In this document: positions 16,506 to 27,776 of the stretch, in pieces
Layout of the letters: each line of letters starts with the position of its first letter
How positions within the stretch are numbered: the first letter of the stretch is position 1
Origin: SCRA01 sp035533275
GTDB taxonomy: Bacteria; Vulcanimicrobiota; Vulcanimicrobiia; Vulcanimicrobiales; SCRA01
Reading direction: 5' to 3'
Assembly: GCA_035533275.1 (NCBI GenBank)
Contig: DATLUD010000071.1
Span: 1-46,511 of the forward strand
DNA: 46,511 bases
Position numbers and translations under genes: made by a program
The notes under the pieces: generated by a model
Database searches by the model: none
The model's input: only the letters and a program-made list of their open reading frames with translations
What the model was told of the DNA's origin: nothing

Positions 16506-17248
16506 TTGATAGCCGACGTCCTACGCGAACGCTGGATCCTTGCCGGCGTCTATGCCATCGCGACGGTCCTGGTGGGGCGCCTCGGCGGGCTCCTCCTCGG
16601 CCGCCTCTTCAGGCAGCGCCTGGCGGAGCGCTTGGTGCCGCGCGCCGCCACCGTGGCCGCGGTGGCGAGCTCGGTCTGGACCTACACGATCGCGCTGAGC
16701 GGCTTGGGCCTCGTCCTCAACGCCCTGGGCATCGATCTGACGGCATTGCTGGGGGCGGCGGGCATCGCCGGCATCGCCGTGGCATTGGGGGCGCAGACCC
16801 TGATCCGCGATTGGCTCGCCGGCTTCTTCCTGCTGGCGGAAAACCAGATCGCCGTCGGCGACTACGTCGCCTTCGCGGGCGCCGAAGGGGTCGTCGTCTC
16901 GATCGGCCTTCGCGCGACGCGGCTGCGCGACGTTCGCGGGCGCCTGGTGACCGTGCCCAACGGGCAAATCGCCCTGCTGACCAACTACACGCGCGCCGCC
17001 ATGGGCGGCGTCGAGATATCGTTGCCGCTCAAGGACGCCGACGTCGCCGCCTTGTGCGCGGACGCGCGCGCGTGCGCGGGCGAGCAGAGTCTCGACGGCG
17101 CATCCGTCCAATTGACGAAGGTCGAGGGCGGCTACGCCTGGATCTTCGTGCAGTTCGAATACCCGCATCCCACTCCGGCCGCCATGGCCGAGATTCGTCT
17201 CACTCTCGTCGCCGCGCTCCAGAGTCGCGGCTGGAAGCTGTTTCCCGC

Positions 17249-17252
<4 letters not shown>
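16506..17252 (+). CDS. mechanosensitive ion channel (MscS) family protein
   Basis: The 248-residue product has three hydrophobic helices in the first 110 residues. It then has the MscS pore and beta domain: GAAGIAGIAVALGAQTLIRDWLAGFFLLAENQIAVGDYV, GVVVSIGLRATRLRD and VTVPNGQIALLTNYTR. Small MscS proteins open under membrane tension and release osmolytes. The TTG at 16506 follows gcggagg and places the first helix at the N terminus. The stop overlaps the TTG start of ychF by 4 bases. Confidence 0.88.
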
Positions 17253-18343
<1,091 letters not shown>

Positions 18344-18465
18344 AGACTCGACGGCGGGAGAACGAGTCAACAGGGGGCGGCACAGGCCCGAGCGAACGGC
18401 CTTTCGTTTTGACCAATAGCAGGCGTTTCAACGTTTGCGGTGAGGGAGGTTCGTCCGATCCCATC

Positions 18466-19725
18466 ATGAGCACAAGCGTCCGAGAGGTCTCCGTCTTCGG
18501 AGACGCCATCCAATATTTCAACGAAGCGGCCGCAAACCTCGAGATCGACGAAGGGATGCGCAGGATCCTGACGCATCCGTCGCGCCAGGTGATCGTCTCG
18601 ATCCCGTTTCAGCGCGACAACGGCGAGCTCGAGGTCTACACGGGCTACCGCGTGCAGTACAACTTCACCCGTGGGCCGGCCAAGGGTGGGATCCGTTACC
18701 ATCCCGGCGTGACGCTCGACGAGGTCACGGCGCTCGCCTTCTGGATGACCTGGAAGTGCGCCGCGGTCGACCTTCCGTTCGGCGGCGGCAAGGGTGGGGT
18801 CACGTGCGACCCCACGATGCTCTCGCAGGGCGAGCTGGAGCGCATCACGCGCCGCTACGCAGCGGAGCTGGTGGAGATCGTCGGTCCGGACAAAGACGTG
18901 CCGGCGCCCGACGTCGGGACCAATCCGCAGATCATGGCGTGGTTCATGGACACCTACTCGATGCACGTGCGCATGTCGGTGCCCGGCGTCGTGACCGGCA
19001 AGCCCTTGGAGATCGGCGGCTCGCGCGGCCGCGTCGAGGCGACGGGGCGCGGCGTGATGCTGGTGGCGGCGGCGGAGCTCGCCACACTCGGCCGCACGCT
19101 CAAGGGAGAGCGCGTCGTCGTCCAGGGCTTCGGAAACGTCGGCTCGATCGCGGCGATGCTGCTGGAGCAGCAGGGTGCCATCGTGGTCGGCATCTCCGAC
19201 GTCACGGGCGGCTACCACAACGAGAACGGCATCGGCGTCAAGTCGGCCATCGCCTACGCCCAGGAGCACCACTCGCTCGACGGCTTCCGCGGCGGCGAGC
19301 ACATCAGCAACTCGCAGACGCTCGAGCTTCCGTGCGATATTCTCGTGCCGGCGGCCCTCGAGAAGCAGATCACGGGCGAGAACGCCGCGCGCATCCAGGC
19401 GCGCCTGATCGTCGAGGGCGCCAACGGCCCCACCACGCCCGAGGCCGATCACGTGCTCCAGTCTCGGGGCATCACGGTGGTACCGGACATCCTCGCCAAC
19501 GCAGGCGGCGTGACCGTCTCGTACTTCGAATGGGTTCAGGACCGCACGGGGTACTTCTGGAAGGAAGCCGAGGTCAACGAGCGCCTGAAGGACATCATGG
19601 AGACGAACTTTGCGGCGATCGACGCGATGGCCAAGACGCGCAACGTCTCGCTGCGCACGGCCGCGTACATGACGGCCATCGACCGCGTGGTGAAGTCGCT
19701 CAAGATCCGCGGCATCTACGCCTGA
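18466..19725 (+). CDS. gdhA: Glu/Leu/Phe/Val dehydrogenase (glutamate dehydrogenase)
   Basis: The 419-residue enzyme interconverts glutamate and 2-oxoglutarate plus ammonia. It has GPAKGGIRYHPGVTLDEV (substrate lysine), PFGGGKGGV with the catalytic lysine, DVPAPDVGTNPQIMAW, VVQGFGNVGSIAA (dinucleotide-binding loop) and EGANGPTTPEAD. The length fits the hexameric bacterial/archaeal type. ATG at 18466 gives a normal N terminus. A TTG at 18409 in the same frame would add 19 residues. No clear Shine-Dalgarno sits near the ATG (gggagg is about 18 bases away). Confidence 0.93.
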   Translation: MSTSVREVSVFGDAIQYFNEAAANLEIDEGMRRILTHPSRQVIVSIPFQRDNGELEVYTGYRVQYNFTRGPAKGGIRYHPGVTLDEVTALAFWMTWKCAAVDLPFGGGKGGVTCDPTMLSQGELERITRRYAAELVEIVGPDKDVPAPDVGTNPQIMAWFMDTYSMHVRMSVPGVVTGKPLEIGGSRGRVEATGRGVMLVAAAELATLGRTLKGERVVVQGFGNVGSIAAMLLEQQGAIVVGISDVTGGYHNENGIGVKSAIAYAQEHHSLDGFRGGEHISNSQTLELPCDILVPAALEKQITGENAARIQARLIVEGANGPTTPEADHVLQSRGITVVPDILANAGGVTVSYFEWVQDRTGYFWKEAEVNERLKDIMETNFAAIDAMAKTRNVSLRTAAYMTAIDRVVKSLKIRGIYA

Positions 19726-19743
19726 GGGGTCGGCTCTCGCGCG

Positions 19744-20190
19744 TCAGCGGTACGTGACGCCGTTCAGGGTCACGTAGCCCGCAGGCCAACGGGAGCCGGG
19801 CCCGTCGTGATGCGTCCAGTCGATGCCCTCGCGCCCGTCGCGGTCGTGGAAGTAGCGCCCCTTCACCCGCGCCCGCTGGCCCACGCGCACGGGAAACTCC
19901 CCCATCACCGAGGCGTTGGAGAAGACCTCGATCCGATCGCCCGGAGCCGCTTGCACGAAGAAGTACTCATGGACGCCGCTGCGCGTGCGCCGGGCGCGGC
20001 GCACCTCGACGACGCGGCCGCAGGCCACGACTTCCACGTCGGTGATCCGCTGCCGCTGTGCGCGGAAGAGCCCGGGGTTGTCGCAGGCGGCGGAATCGCC
20101 GCCCGAGGCCGACCGCGAACCCCGCCCCGTGCTTGCGCAACCGCCCAGCGCGGCCGCCGCGATGAGGAGCAGTGCGAGGCTCGCTCGCAG
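19744..20190 (-). CDS. DUF3465 family lipoprotein, non-standard start
   Basis: The C-terminal part matches DUF3465: ACDNPGLFRAQRQR, VVACGRVVEV, GVHEYFFVQ and the family signature GIDWTHHDG...GYVTLNGVTYR. In the same frame upstream lies a classic lipoprotein signal, RASLALLLIAAAALGGC, with the lipobox LGGC. No ATG, GTG or TTG precedes this signal before the lipA region. I place the start at a CTG (20188-20190), which begins the signal exactly. The conservative alternative is a GTG at 20035-20037, which would cut off the signal and CDN motif. The first 17 bases of the gap from lipA contain no ribosome site. Confidence 0.6.
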   Translation of the reverse strand: MRASLALLLIAAAALGGCASTGRGSRSASGGDSAACDNPGLFRAQRQRITDVEVVACGRVVEVRRARRTRSGVHEYFFVQAAPGDRIEVFSNASVMGEFPVRVGQRARVKGRYFHDRDGREGIDWTHHDGPGSRWPAGYVTLNGVTYR

Positions 20191-20207
20191 CGCGCGGCTG
20201 GGCGCGT

Positions 20208-21062
20208 CTACTGGAACGCCTCCTCCGCGTGGTACGAGGAGCGCACGAGCGGCCCCGCCACCACCTGACGGAAGCCCTTGGAGAGGCCGAGACGCTTGAG
20301 GCGCTGGAACTTCTCCGGCGGCACGAACTCGACCACCGGCAAGTGCTTCTTCGTGGGCTGGAGATACTGACCGAGCGTGAAGATGTCGACGCCGGCGGCG
20401 CGCGCCTCGTCCATCGTCGCCTCGATCTCGTCTTCCGTCTCGCCGAGACCGAGCATCAGCGAGGTCTTCACGAACCGCGCCTTGGCCGAGGCCTTGGCGT
20501 ACGTCAGCACGGCGAGGGATTGGTCGAAGGTGGCGCGGCGATCGCGCACGCTAGGCGTCAGCCGGCGCACCGTCTCGAGATTGTGAGCAAAGACGTCCAT
20601 GCCCGACTCCAGAACGATCTGCACCTGATCCGTGTTGCCGCGGAAGTCGCCGGTGAGGCACTCCACCTTGGTTTCGGGGAGACGCTGGTGGATCTGGCGC
20701 ACGGTCTCCGCGAAGATGCCCGCGCCGCCGTCGGGGAGATCGTCGCGGTCGACGGCCGTGAGGACGACATACTGCCAGCCCAGCTCCTGACAGGCCTCGC
20801 CCACCCGGCGCGGCTCGTCCCAGTCGGCGACCTTGCGCGGGTTGCCCGTCTTCACGGCGCAGAAGCGGCAACCGCGGGTGCAGACGTCGCCGAGGATCAT
20901 GATGGTGGCCGTCTTGGCCCCCCAGCACTCGGCGAGGTTGGGACAGAGGGCTTCCTGGCAGACCGTGTGGAGGTTGAGGCCCTTCACCCGCTCGCGCACG
21001 GTGAGGTAGTTGTCCCCGGTGGGGAGCTTGACTTTGAGCCAGTCGGGCTTGGCGGTGATCAC
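20208..21062 (-). CDS. lipA: lipoyl synthase
   Basis: LipA is a radical-SAM enzyme that inserts two sulfurs into octanoyl groups on lipoyl domains. The 284-residue protein has the auxiliary cluster motif CQEALCPNLAEC (C-x4-C-x5-C) and the radical-SAM CTRGCRFC. It also has EPRRVGEACQELGWQYVVLTAVDRDDL and the C-terminal RSSYHAEEAF whose serine ligates the auxiliary cluster. The GTG start overlaps the lipB stop (GTGA). It serves the E2 subunit encoded in the same operon. Confidence 0.97.
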   Translation of the reverse strand: MITAKPDWLKVKLPTGDNYLTVRERVKGLNLHTVCQEALCPNLAECWGAKTATIMILGDVCTRGCRFCAVKTGNPRKVADWDEPRRVGEACQELGWQYVVLTAVDRDDLPDGGAGIFAETVRQIHQRLPETKVECLTGDFRGNTDQVQIVLESGMDVFAHNLETVRRLTPSVRDRRATFDQSLAVLTYAKASAKARFVKTSLMLGLGETEDEIEATMDEARAAGVDIFTLGQYLQPTKKHLPVVEFVPPEKFQRLKRLGLSKGFRQVVAGPLVRSSYHAEEAFQ

Positions 21063-21775
21063 AGCGTGATGCTCTTCGCGTCGGAGGGGAGAAACCTTAC
21101 CTCGAAGGTGCGCTCCAGGGCGGGAAGGAGCGCCTCCTTGGCTTCCTGGAGGCTCACCGTCCGCCCGAGCTCGCGCGAGATCGAGGTTACCCCGCGGTCC
21201 GGAAGGCCGCACGGGTTGATGAGTTCGGGGTAGGAGAGGTCGGTGCTGACGTTGATGGCGATGCCGTGGAGCGAGACCATCTTCTGGACGGCCAGGCCGA
21301 CGGCGCAGATCTGCTCGTCGCCCACCCAGACGCCGGCATGCTCCGACCAGCGCTGGGCCGAGATCCCGAGGGTGTCCAGGGATTGGATCACGGCCTCCTC
21401 GAGCGAGCGCACCAGCGGCACGATCTCGCGGAAGCGGGCCAGCTTGCGGATGGGGTAGACGACGAGCTGCCCCGGTCCGTGGTAGGTGACGTCGCCGCCG
21501 CGCTCGATCTCCGCGACGTCGACGCCGCGGCGCTCGAGGAGCGGGCGTGGCAACAGCACGTTGCCTTCGTCGGCGTTACGGCCGAGGGTGATCACGGGCT
21601 CATGCTCCACCAGCAGCCACGTGTCGGGGATCTCGTCGGCCACGCGGGCGGCGTGGAGGCGGCGCTGCAGCTCCAGCGCCGGGGCGTAGCGCATGCGCCC
21701 CAAGTCCACCAGCCGAACCTCGCGGATCACGGAGCGAATGCCGTGAATTCCCTGGCTGCCTCGTTCCTGATTCAC
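21059..21775 (-). CDS. lipB: octanoyltransferase LipB with a substituted catalytic lysine
   Basis: LipB moves octanoate from acyl carrier protein to lipoyl domains. The 238-residue product has LLVEHEPVITLGR, RGGDVTYHGPGQLVVYPI, the HAGVWVG strand, LHGIAINV and the catalytic cysteine C189 in INPCG. In E. coli and M. tuberculosis LipB the catalytic lysine lies 34 residues before that cysteine, in a K-I-C/A motif. Here that position is Q155 (DEQICAVG; codon CAG, plus-strand ctg at 21311-21313). A lysine lies ten residues later (AVQKMV). The GTG at 21775 gives about 18 extra residues before the usual start. Family membership is certain; activity is less so. Confidence 0.9.
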   Translation of the reverse strand: MNQERGSQGIHGIRSVIREVRLVDLGRMRYAPALELQRRLHAARVADEIPDTWLLVEHEPVITLGRNADEGNVLLPRPLLERRGVDVAEIERGGDVTYHGPGQLVVYPIRKLARFREIVPLVRSLEEAVIQSLDTLGISAQRWSEHAGVWVGDEQICAVGLAVQKMVSLHGIAINVSTDLSYPELINPCGLPDRGVTSISRELGRTVSLQEAKEALLPALERTFEVRFLPSDAKSITL

Positions 21776-21785
21776 GCCACCAGTA

Positions 21786-23225
<1,440 letters not shown>

Positions 23226-23267
23226 GATTCAAGCTCCTTCATCAGATGCGCTGTTGGATTCGCTCTG

Positions 23268-24524
23268 CTACCCTTCGATGAGCAGCATCTCCGGACTCTC
23301 GACCAGACGGATCAGATCGGTGAGGAAGCGCACGGCAAGCGCGCCGTCCACCAGCCGATGGTCGTACGAGAGCGAGAAATAGGTCATGTCGCGCGCCACG
23401 ATCGCTCCGTCGCGCACGACGGGGCGCTGCTTGATGGGATGGACCCCCAGGATCGCGACCTCGGGCTGATTGATGATCGGGGCGGTGAAGAGTCCGCCGA
23501 TCGACCCGGAATTGCTGATGGTGAAGGTGCCGTGCTGCATGTCCGCGGGTGCGAGCTTTCCGGCGCGCGCCGCCTCGGCCAGGCGCGCGATCTCGCGCGC
23601 GACGTCGAGCAGCGAGCGGTGGTCGGCGCCGCGGACCACGGGGACGCTGAGACCCTGCTCGGTGTCGACGGCGATGCCGATGTTGAACTCGCCGCGCAAG
23701 ATGATCTCGTGGGCCGCCTCGTCGATGCTTGCATTGACATACGGGTGCTTCTTGAGGGCGGCGACGACGGCCTTGACGATGAAGGCTAGATAGGTGAGCT
23801 TGACGCCCCGCTCCTGGGCCGCGGGCTTGAGGCGCCCGCGCAGCGCGACCAGCTCCGTCATGTCGGCCTCGTCCACATTGAGCGTGTGGGCCGAGACCTG
23901 CTTGGAGAGCGGCATGCGCTGGGCGATCACGCGCCGCAAGCCCTTGAGCGGCTCCACGGTGTCGGAGGCTCCCCGCCAGATGGCTCCAGGGGCGGCGGGC
24001 GCGGCGGCGCCGCCTGCCGGCGGCACGCCTGGGGCCGGCGCCCCGGCCAGGAAGCCGTCGACGTCGGCTCGCTGGATGCGGCCGGCCGGGCCGGAGCCGG
24101 GGACGAAGGCGAGGTCGACGCCCTGCTCGCGCGCATACCGGCGCACGGCGGGGGCCGCCAGAGGGCGCCCCTCGCGCTTCGGCGCGACGGGGATGGCCTG
24201 CACCGGTAGCGGCGTGAGGGCGCCGTGCGCGGCATGCGGCCCGTGAGCGGGATGAAAGCTCTTGAGCGCCGCCTCCACGTCCTCGCCGGGCTCACCGAAG
24301 ACCGCCAGCGGCGCGCCGACGGGGAGCACCTGGCCCTCTTTGGCGAGCGTCTTGATCAACGTGCCGGAGTGCGGTGCGGGGACCTCCACGGTCACCTTCT
24401 CCGTCATGATCTCGACGAACGGCTCGTCGCGCTCGACGCGGTCGCCCTCCTTCTTGATCCAGCGCAGCACCTCGCCCTCGACGACGCTCTCCGCCAGCTC
24501 GGGCATCTCGTAGACTTCAGCCAT
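23268..24524 (-). CDS. pdhC: 2-oxoacid dehydrogenase E2 (dihydrolipoamide acyltransferase)
   Basis: The 418-residue E2 has one lipoyl domain (1-80; lipoylated K43 in EIMTEKVTVEV) and a linker rich in His, Pro and Ala. It has a peripheral subunit-binding domain near 120-160 (APAVRRYAREQGVDLAFVPGSG) and a catalytic domain from about 190. The catalytic domain ends with the active-site SYDHRLVDGALAVRFL. The substrate could be acetyl, branched-chain or other acyl groups; pyruvate is my default inference, and the symbol is provisional. It forms the core to which the flanking E1 and E3 products bind. Confidence 0.92.
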   Translation of the reverse strand: MAEVYEMPELAESVVEGEVLRWIKKEGDRVERDEPFVEIMTEKVTVEVPAPHSGTLIKTLAKEGQVLPVGAPLAVFGEPGEDVEAALKSFHPAHGPHAAHGALTPLPVQAIPVAPKREGRPLAAPAVRRYAREQGVDLAFVPGSGPAGRIQRADVDGFLAGAPAPGVPPAGGAAAPAAPGAIWRGASDTVEPLKGLRRVIAQRMPLSKQVSAHTLNVDEADMTELVALRGRLKPAAQERGVKLTYLAFIVKAVVAALKKHPYVNASIDEAAHEIILRGEFNIGIAVDTEQGLSVPVVRGADHRSLLDVAREIARLAEAARAGKLAPADMQHGTFTISNSGSIGGLFTAPIINQPEVAILGVHPIKQRPVVRDGAIVARDMTYFSLSYDHRLVDGALAVRFLTDLIRLVESPEMLLIEG

Positions 24525-24546
24525 TCCGGTATCCCCGCAATCCCGT

Positions 24547-25539
24547 TCAGAACTCGAGCGTCTTCCGAGTGGCGTTCACGATGCGATCCGCGTCCGGAAG
24601 GTAGTACTTCTCGATGTTGTACGGGATCGATGTGTCGATGGAGGCGACGCGCATGACGGGGCCTTCGAGATACTCGATCGCGTGCTCGGCGATGAAGGCG
24701 CTGATCTCGCTTGCGAAGCTGCCGAGCTTGGGCGCCTCGACGACCACGACCGCGTGGCCGGTCTTCTTGACGCTGGCTAGGATGGTCTCGCCGTCGTATG
24801 GGACGATCGAGCGCAGATCGATCACTTCGACGTTCTTGCCTTGCGCCGCCAGACGATCGGCGGCCTCCAGCGTCACGTGGAGCATCGCGCCGTATGAGAT
24901 CAGCGTGGCGTCGTTGCCCTCGCGGACCACGCTCGCCTTGCCGATCGGCACGGTGTAGGCGCCTGCGGGGACCTCGCCCTTGACGCTGCGGTAGATGCGC
25001 TTGGGTTCGAGAAAGACCACGGGGTCCTCGTCGCGGATGGCGGAGATCAGCAAGCCTTTGGCGTCGTACGGGTTCGAGGGGATCACGACTTTGAGGCCGG
25101 GGACGTGCGCGAAGAGCTCCTCCGGTGATTGCGAGTGGTAGAGGCCGCCGCGCACGCCGCCGCCGTACGGGCCGCGGATGACCATCGGCGCCTTGAAGGC
25201 GCCGGCGGAGCGGTAGCGGATCTTCGCGATCTCGCTGTAGACCTGGTCGTAGCCGGGGAAGAGGAAGTCGATGAACTGGATCTCCGCGACGGGGCGCAGG
25301 CCGTTCATCGCCATCCCGAGCCCGGCGCCCAGGATGGCGGCTTCCGAGAGCGGAGTGTCGATCACGCGGTCGGGGCCGAACTCGGCGTGGAGCCCTTCGG
25401 TGCACAGGAAGACGCCGCCGCGCGGGCCCACGTCCTCGCCGAGCACGCAGACGCGCGCGTCGAGGCGCATCTCCTCGAGCATGGCCTCGCGGACGGCCTG
25501 CACCATGGTAAACGTTCTGGTCGCGGTTTCCGTAGCCAT
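24547..25539 (-). CDS. pdhB: 2-oxoacid dehydrogenase E1 beta subunit
   Basis: The 330-residue protein is the transketolase pyrimidine-type half of a heterotetrameric E1: VCVLGEDVGPRGGVF, DTPLSEAAILGAGLGMAMNGLRPVAEIQFIDF, RGPYGGGVRGGLYHSQSPE and the C-terminal VEVIDLRSIVPYD transketolase domain. ATG at 25539 lies 19 bases after the alpha-subunit stop. Substrate choice (pyruvate or branched-chain 2-oxoacid) cannot be fixed from motifs. Confidence 0.93.
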   Translation of the reverse strand: MATETATRTFTMVQAVREAMLEEMRLDARVCVLGEDVGPRGGVFLCTEGLHAEFGPDRVIDTPLSEAAILGAGLGMAMNGLRPVAEIQFIDFLFPGYDQVYSEIAKIRYRSAGAFKAPMVIRGPYGGGVRGGLYHSQSPEELFAHVPGLKVVIPSNPYDAKGLLISAIRDEDPVVFLEPKRIYRSVKGEVPAGAYTVPIGKASVVREGNDATLISYGAMLHVTLEAADRLAAQGKNVEVIDLRSIVPYDGETILASVKKTGHAVVVVEAPKLGSFASEISAFIAEHAIEYLEGPVMRVASIDTSIPYNIEKYYLPDADRIVNATRKTLEF

Positions 25540-25558
25540 GTTCTCTTGCAGCTTTCCT

Positions 25559-26653
25559 CTACGCGTGACCGAACAGTGCGATCTTCTCGTCGATCTGGTG
25601 CGGTAGCAGCTCGGCATAGGTGTGGTCGAAGACCGTCTCGGGCGCCGGAAGCGGCGAGGCTTCTGCCTCGGCCAGGCCCTTCTCGACCGCGGCTCGGATC
25701 TCGGCCTGCATGTTCGCCTCGGCCGCGTCGTCCCAGCGGCCCTGTTTGGTGAGGTATTTCCTCATGCGCATGATCGGATCGCGCGTGTTGCGCCAGAGCT
25801 CCAGCTCCTCTTTCTTGCGATACCGCGAGTCGTCGTCCGCGGAAGAGTGCGGGCCGTAGCGGTAGGTGAGGAACTCGATGAGCGTGGGCCCCTCGCCGGC
25901 GCGCGCCCGCTGGATGGCGAGCTTGGTCACCTCGGCGCAGGCGATCACGTCGTTGCCGTCCACCAGGTAGCCGTCGAAGCCGAATGCCGCCGCCTTTTCA
26001 GCGAAGGTGCGGCTGGCGGTCTGCTGCTTGACGCCCAGCGAGATCGCATACTGATTGTTCTGCACGGCGAAGATCACCGGCGACTTGAAGACGCCGGCGA
26101 AATTGAAGGCCGCCAGCGTGTCGCCTTCCGACGTGGCGCCGTCGCCGATGTAGCAGATGCTGATTTCTCCGGTCTGCTTGATGCGCGCGGCCATCGCCAC
26201 GCCGACGGCGGCGGGCGTCTTGTTGCCGACCGTTGAGGACGGGGGGACGATGTTCAGCGGTCCGGAGCCGTAGTGGCTGGGCATGTTGCGGCCCTTGCTG
26301 GGGTCGAGATCCTTGCCGAGGACGTGCGCCAGCAGCTCGCCCGGCGTCATGCCCTTGGTGAGCGCCGCGCCCAGCTCGCGATGGGAAGGGAAAACCCAGT
26401 CGCGCGGTTCCAGAAAGAAGGCGCTGCCGATCTGGGCCGCCTCCTGGCCCGCGGTCTGCGCGAGGAAGCCGGCACGCCCTTGGCGCACCAAGATGTAGCC
26501 GCGGTCGTCGATGGCGCGGCAGAGCGCCATCAGCCGGTACAGCCGCTCGAGCTGGTCCTCGGTGAGGGTGGTCTTCATCTTGGCGACGGGGTTTCCGTCG
26601 TTGTCGACGTATCCGATCGGCGTGTCGGTGAACGGTTTGAACGGCGCGGCCAC
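25559..26653 (-). CDS. pdhA: 2-oxoacid dehydrogenase E1 alpha subunit
   Basis: The 364-residue protein has the thiamine diphosphate motif GDGATSEGDTLAAFNFAGVFKSPVIFAVQNN at about 200-232. It has the substrate-channel region GRAGFLAQTAGQEAAQIGSAFFLEPRDWVFPSHRE and the phosphorylation-loop-like YRYGPHSSADDDSRYR. GTG at 26653 is preceded by GGAGG at an 8-9 base spacing. It opens the operon E1 alpha, E1 beta, E2, E3, lipB, lipA, DUF3465. The YRYGPHS...D loop recalls branched-chain E1 as much as pyruvate E1, so the symbol is provisional. Confidence 0.92.
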   Translation of the reverse strand: MAAPFKPFTDTPIGYVDNDGNPVAKMKTTLTEDQLERLYRLMALCRAIDDRGYILVRQGRAGFLAQTAGQEAAQIGSAFFLEPRDWVFPSHRELGAALTKGMTPGELLAHVLGKDLDPSKGRNMPSHYGSGPLNIVPPSSTVGNKTPAAVGVAMAARIKQTGEISICYIGDGATSEGDTLAAFNFAGVFKSPVIFAVQNNQYAISLGVKQQTASRTFAEKAAAFGFDGYLVDGNDVIACAEVTKLAIQRARAGEGPTLIEFLTYRYGPHSSADDDSRYRKKEELELWRNTRDPIMRMRKYLTKQGRWDDAAEANMQAEIRAAVEKGLAEAEASPLPAPETVFDHTYAELLPHQIDEKIALFGHA

Positions 26654-26728
26654 AAGAGACCTCCAACGAGACGGATGGCGGCCACTCCTTTGGCCCGCTT
26701 CCGGTACCGTCCTGCCGTGCTGCGTCCT

Positions 26729-27670
26729 GTGAAAAAGGCTCGCACATCCGTCGGGAAAGGGCGCAATATTTCTCCGTCGTTGGCGATCGGCGAACTGCAG
26801 AAGAGCCTCTTGGCCTGGTACCGCGAGCACGGACGCCGATTGCCGTGGCGGGAGCTCGCCAACCCCTACCGGGTCCTCGTCAGCGAACTGATGCTCCAGC
26901 AGACCCAAGTCGAGCGGGTGATCCCCAAGTTCGATGCGTTCATCGCGCGGTTTCCCACGCTGACGGCGCTGGCGTCGGCGCCGGCCGCCGAGGCTGTGCG
27001 CCTCTGGCAGGGGCTCGGCTACAATCGGCGTGCCGTCCGCCTGCACGCGATCGCGCGCGCCGTCGTCGAGCGCCACGGAGGCGAGATCCCACGCGGCGCC
27101 GAGGATCTCTTGGCGTTACCCGGCGTCGGGGCCTACACGGCGGCGGCGTTGCGCGCGTTCGCCTTCAACGCCGACGACGCGCCCGTGGACACCAACGTGC
27201 GCCGCGTGGTCCATCGCATCGCATTTGGCCTCGAGTATCCCCCGCGCACCGACGAGCGCACGCTCGCGCGGGTGGCCGTGGAGCTGGTGCCGTCGGGCGA
27301 TGGGCGCGCCTGGAGCTCGGCGATGATGGATCTTGGTGCCACGATCTGCACCGCGCGCGCCCCGAAGTGCCTGGTCTGCCCCGTGCGGGAGCGGTGCGCC
27401 GCCGCCCCGATCGACGCGGCGGCTCTGCGGAAGGCGGCGCGGGCTCGCGCCCCCGCGCGTGGTCCTCAGGCTCGCTTGAGGTTCGAGGAGACCACGCGCT
27501 ATGCCCGCGGCCGGATCGTCGACCGCTTGCGCGCTCTCCCGCAGGGCGAGAGCGTCTCGGTCATGGAGCTGGGCGCGCTCGTAGGTCGCGAGGATGTCTT
27601 GGCTCTGGTGGAAGGTCTCGCGCGCGACGGCTTGGCTGCCGTGGAAGGCGAACGCGTGCGACTTCCGTAG
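26729..27670 (+). CDS. mutY: A/G-specific adenine glycosylase
   Basis: MutY removes adenine opposite 8-oxoguanine. The 313-residue protein has LPWRELANPYRVLVSELMLQQTQV with the catalytic glutamate E53, the helix-hairpin-helix LPGVGAYTAAAL, D154 in VDTNVRR, and the iron-sulfur cluster cysteines C207, C214, C217, C223 (C-x6-C-x2-C-x5-C). The C-terminal NUDIX-like domain of E. coli MutY is replaced by a shorter region of about 90 residues, as in short MutY forms. The start is uncertain: GTG at 26729, GTG at 26717 or TTG at 26780, none with a clear ribosome site. It is divergent from the E1 alpha gene. Confidence 0.92.
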   Translation: MKKARTSVGKGRNISPSLAIGELQKSLLAWYREHGRRLPWRELANPYRVLVSELMLQQTQVERVIPKFDAFIARFPTLTALASAPAAEAVRLWQGLGYNRRAVRLHAIARAVVERHGGEIPRGAEDLLALPGVGAYTAAALRAFAFNADDAPVDTNVRRVVHRIAFGLEYPPRTDERTLARVAVELVPSGDGRAWSSAMMDLGATICTARAPKCLVCPVRERCAAAPIDAAALRKAARARAPARGPQARLRFEETTRYARGRIVDRLRALPQGESVSVMELGALVGREDVLALVEGLARDGLAAVEGERVRLP

Positions 27671-27776
27671 CAGCGGGGGCCGCGGCGCGGATTCTCACCG
27701 CATTCACAGCGCGTTCACAGCCTGCGGGTAGCATCTCTCCATGGTCGGAAACGACCGCGAAGGAGGGTGAGTACCC

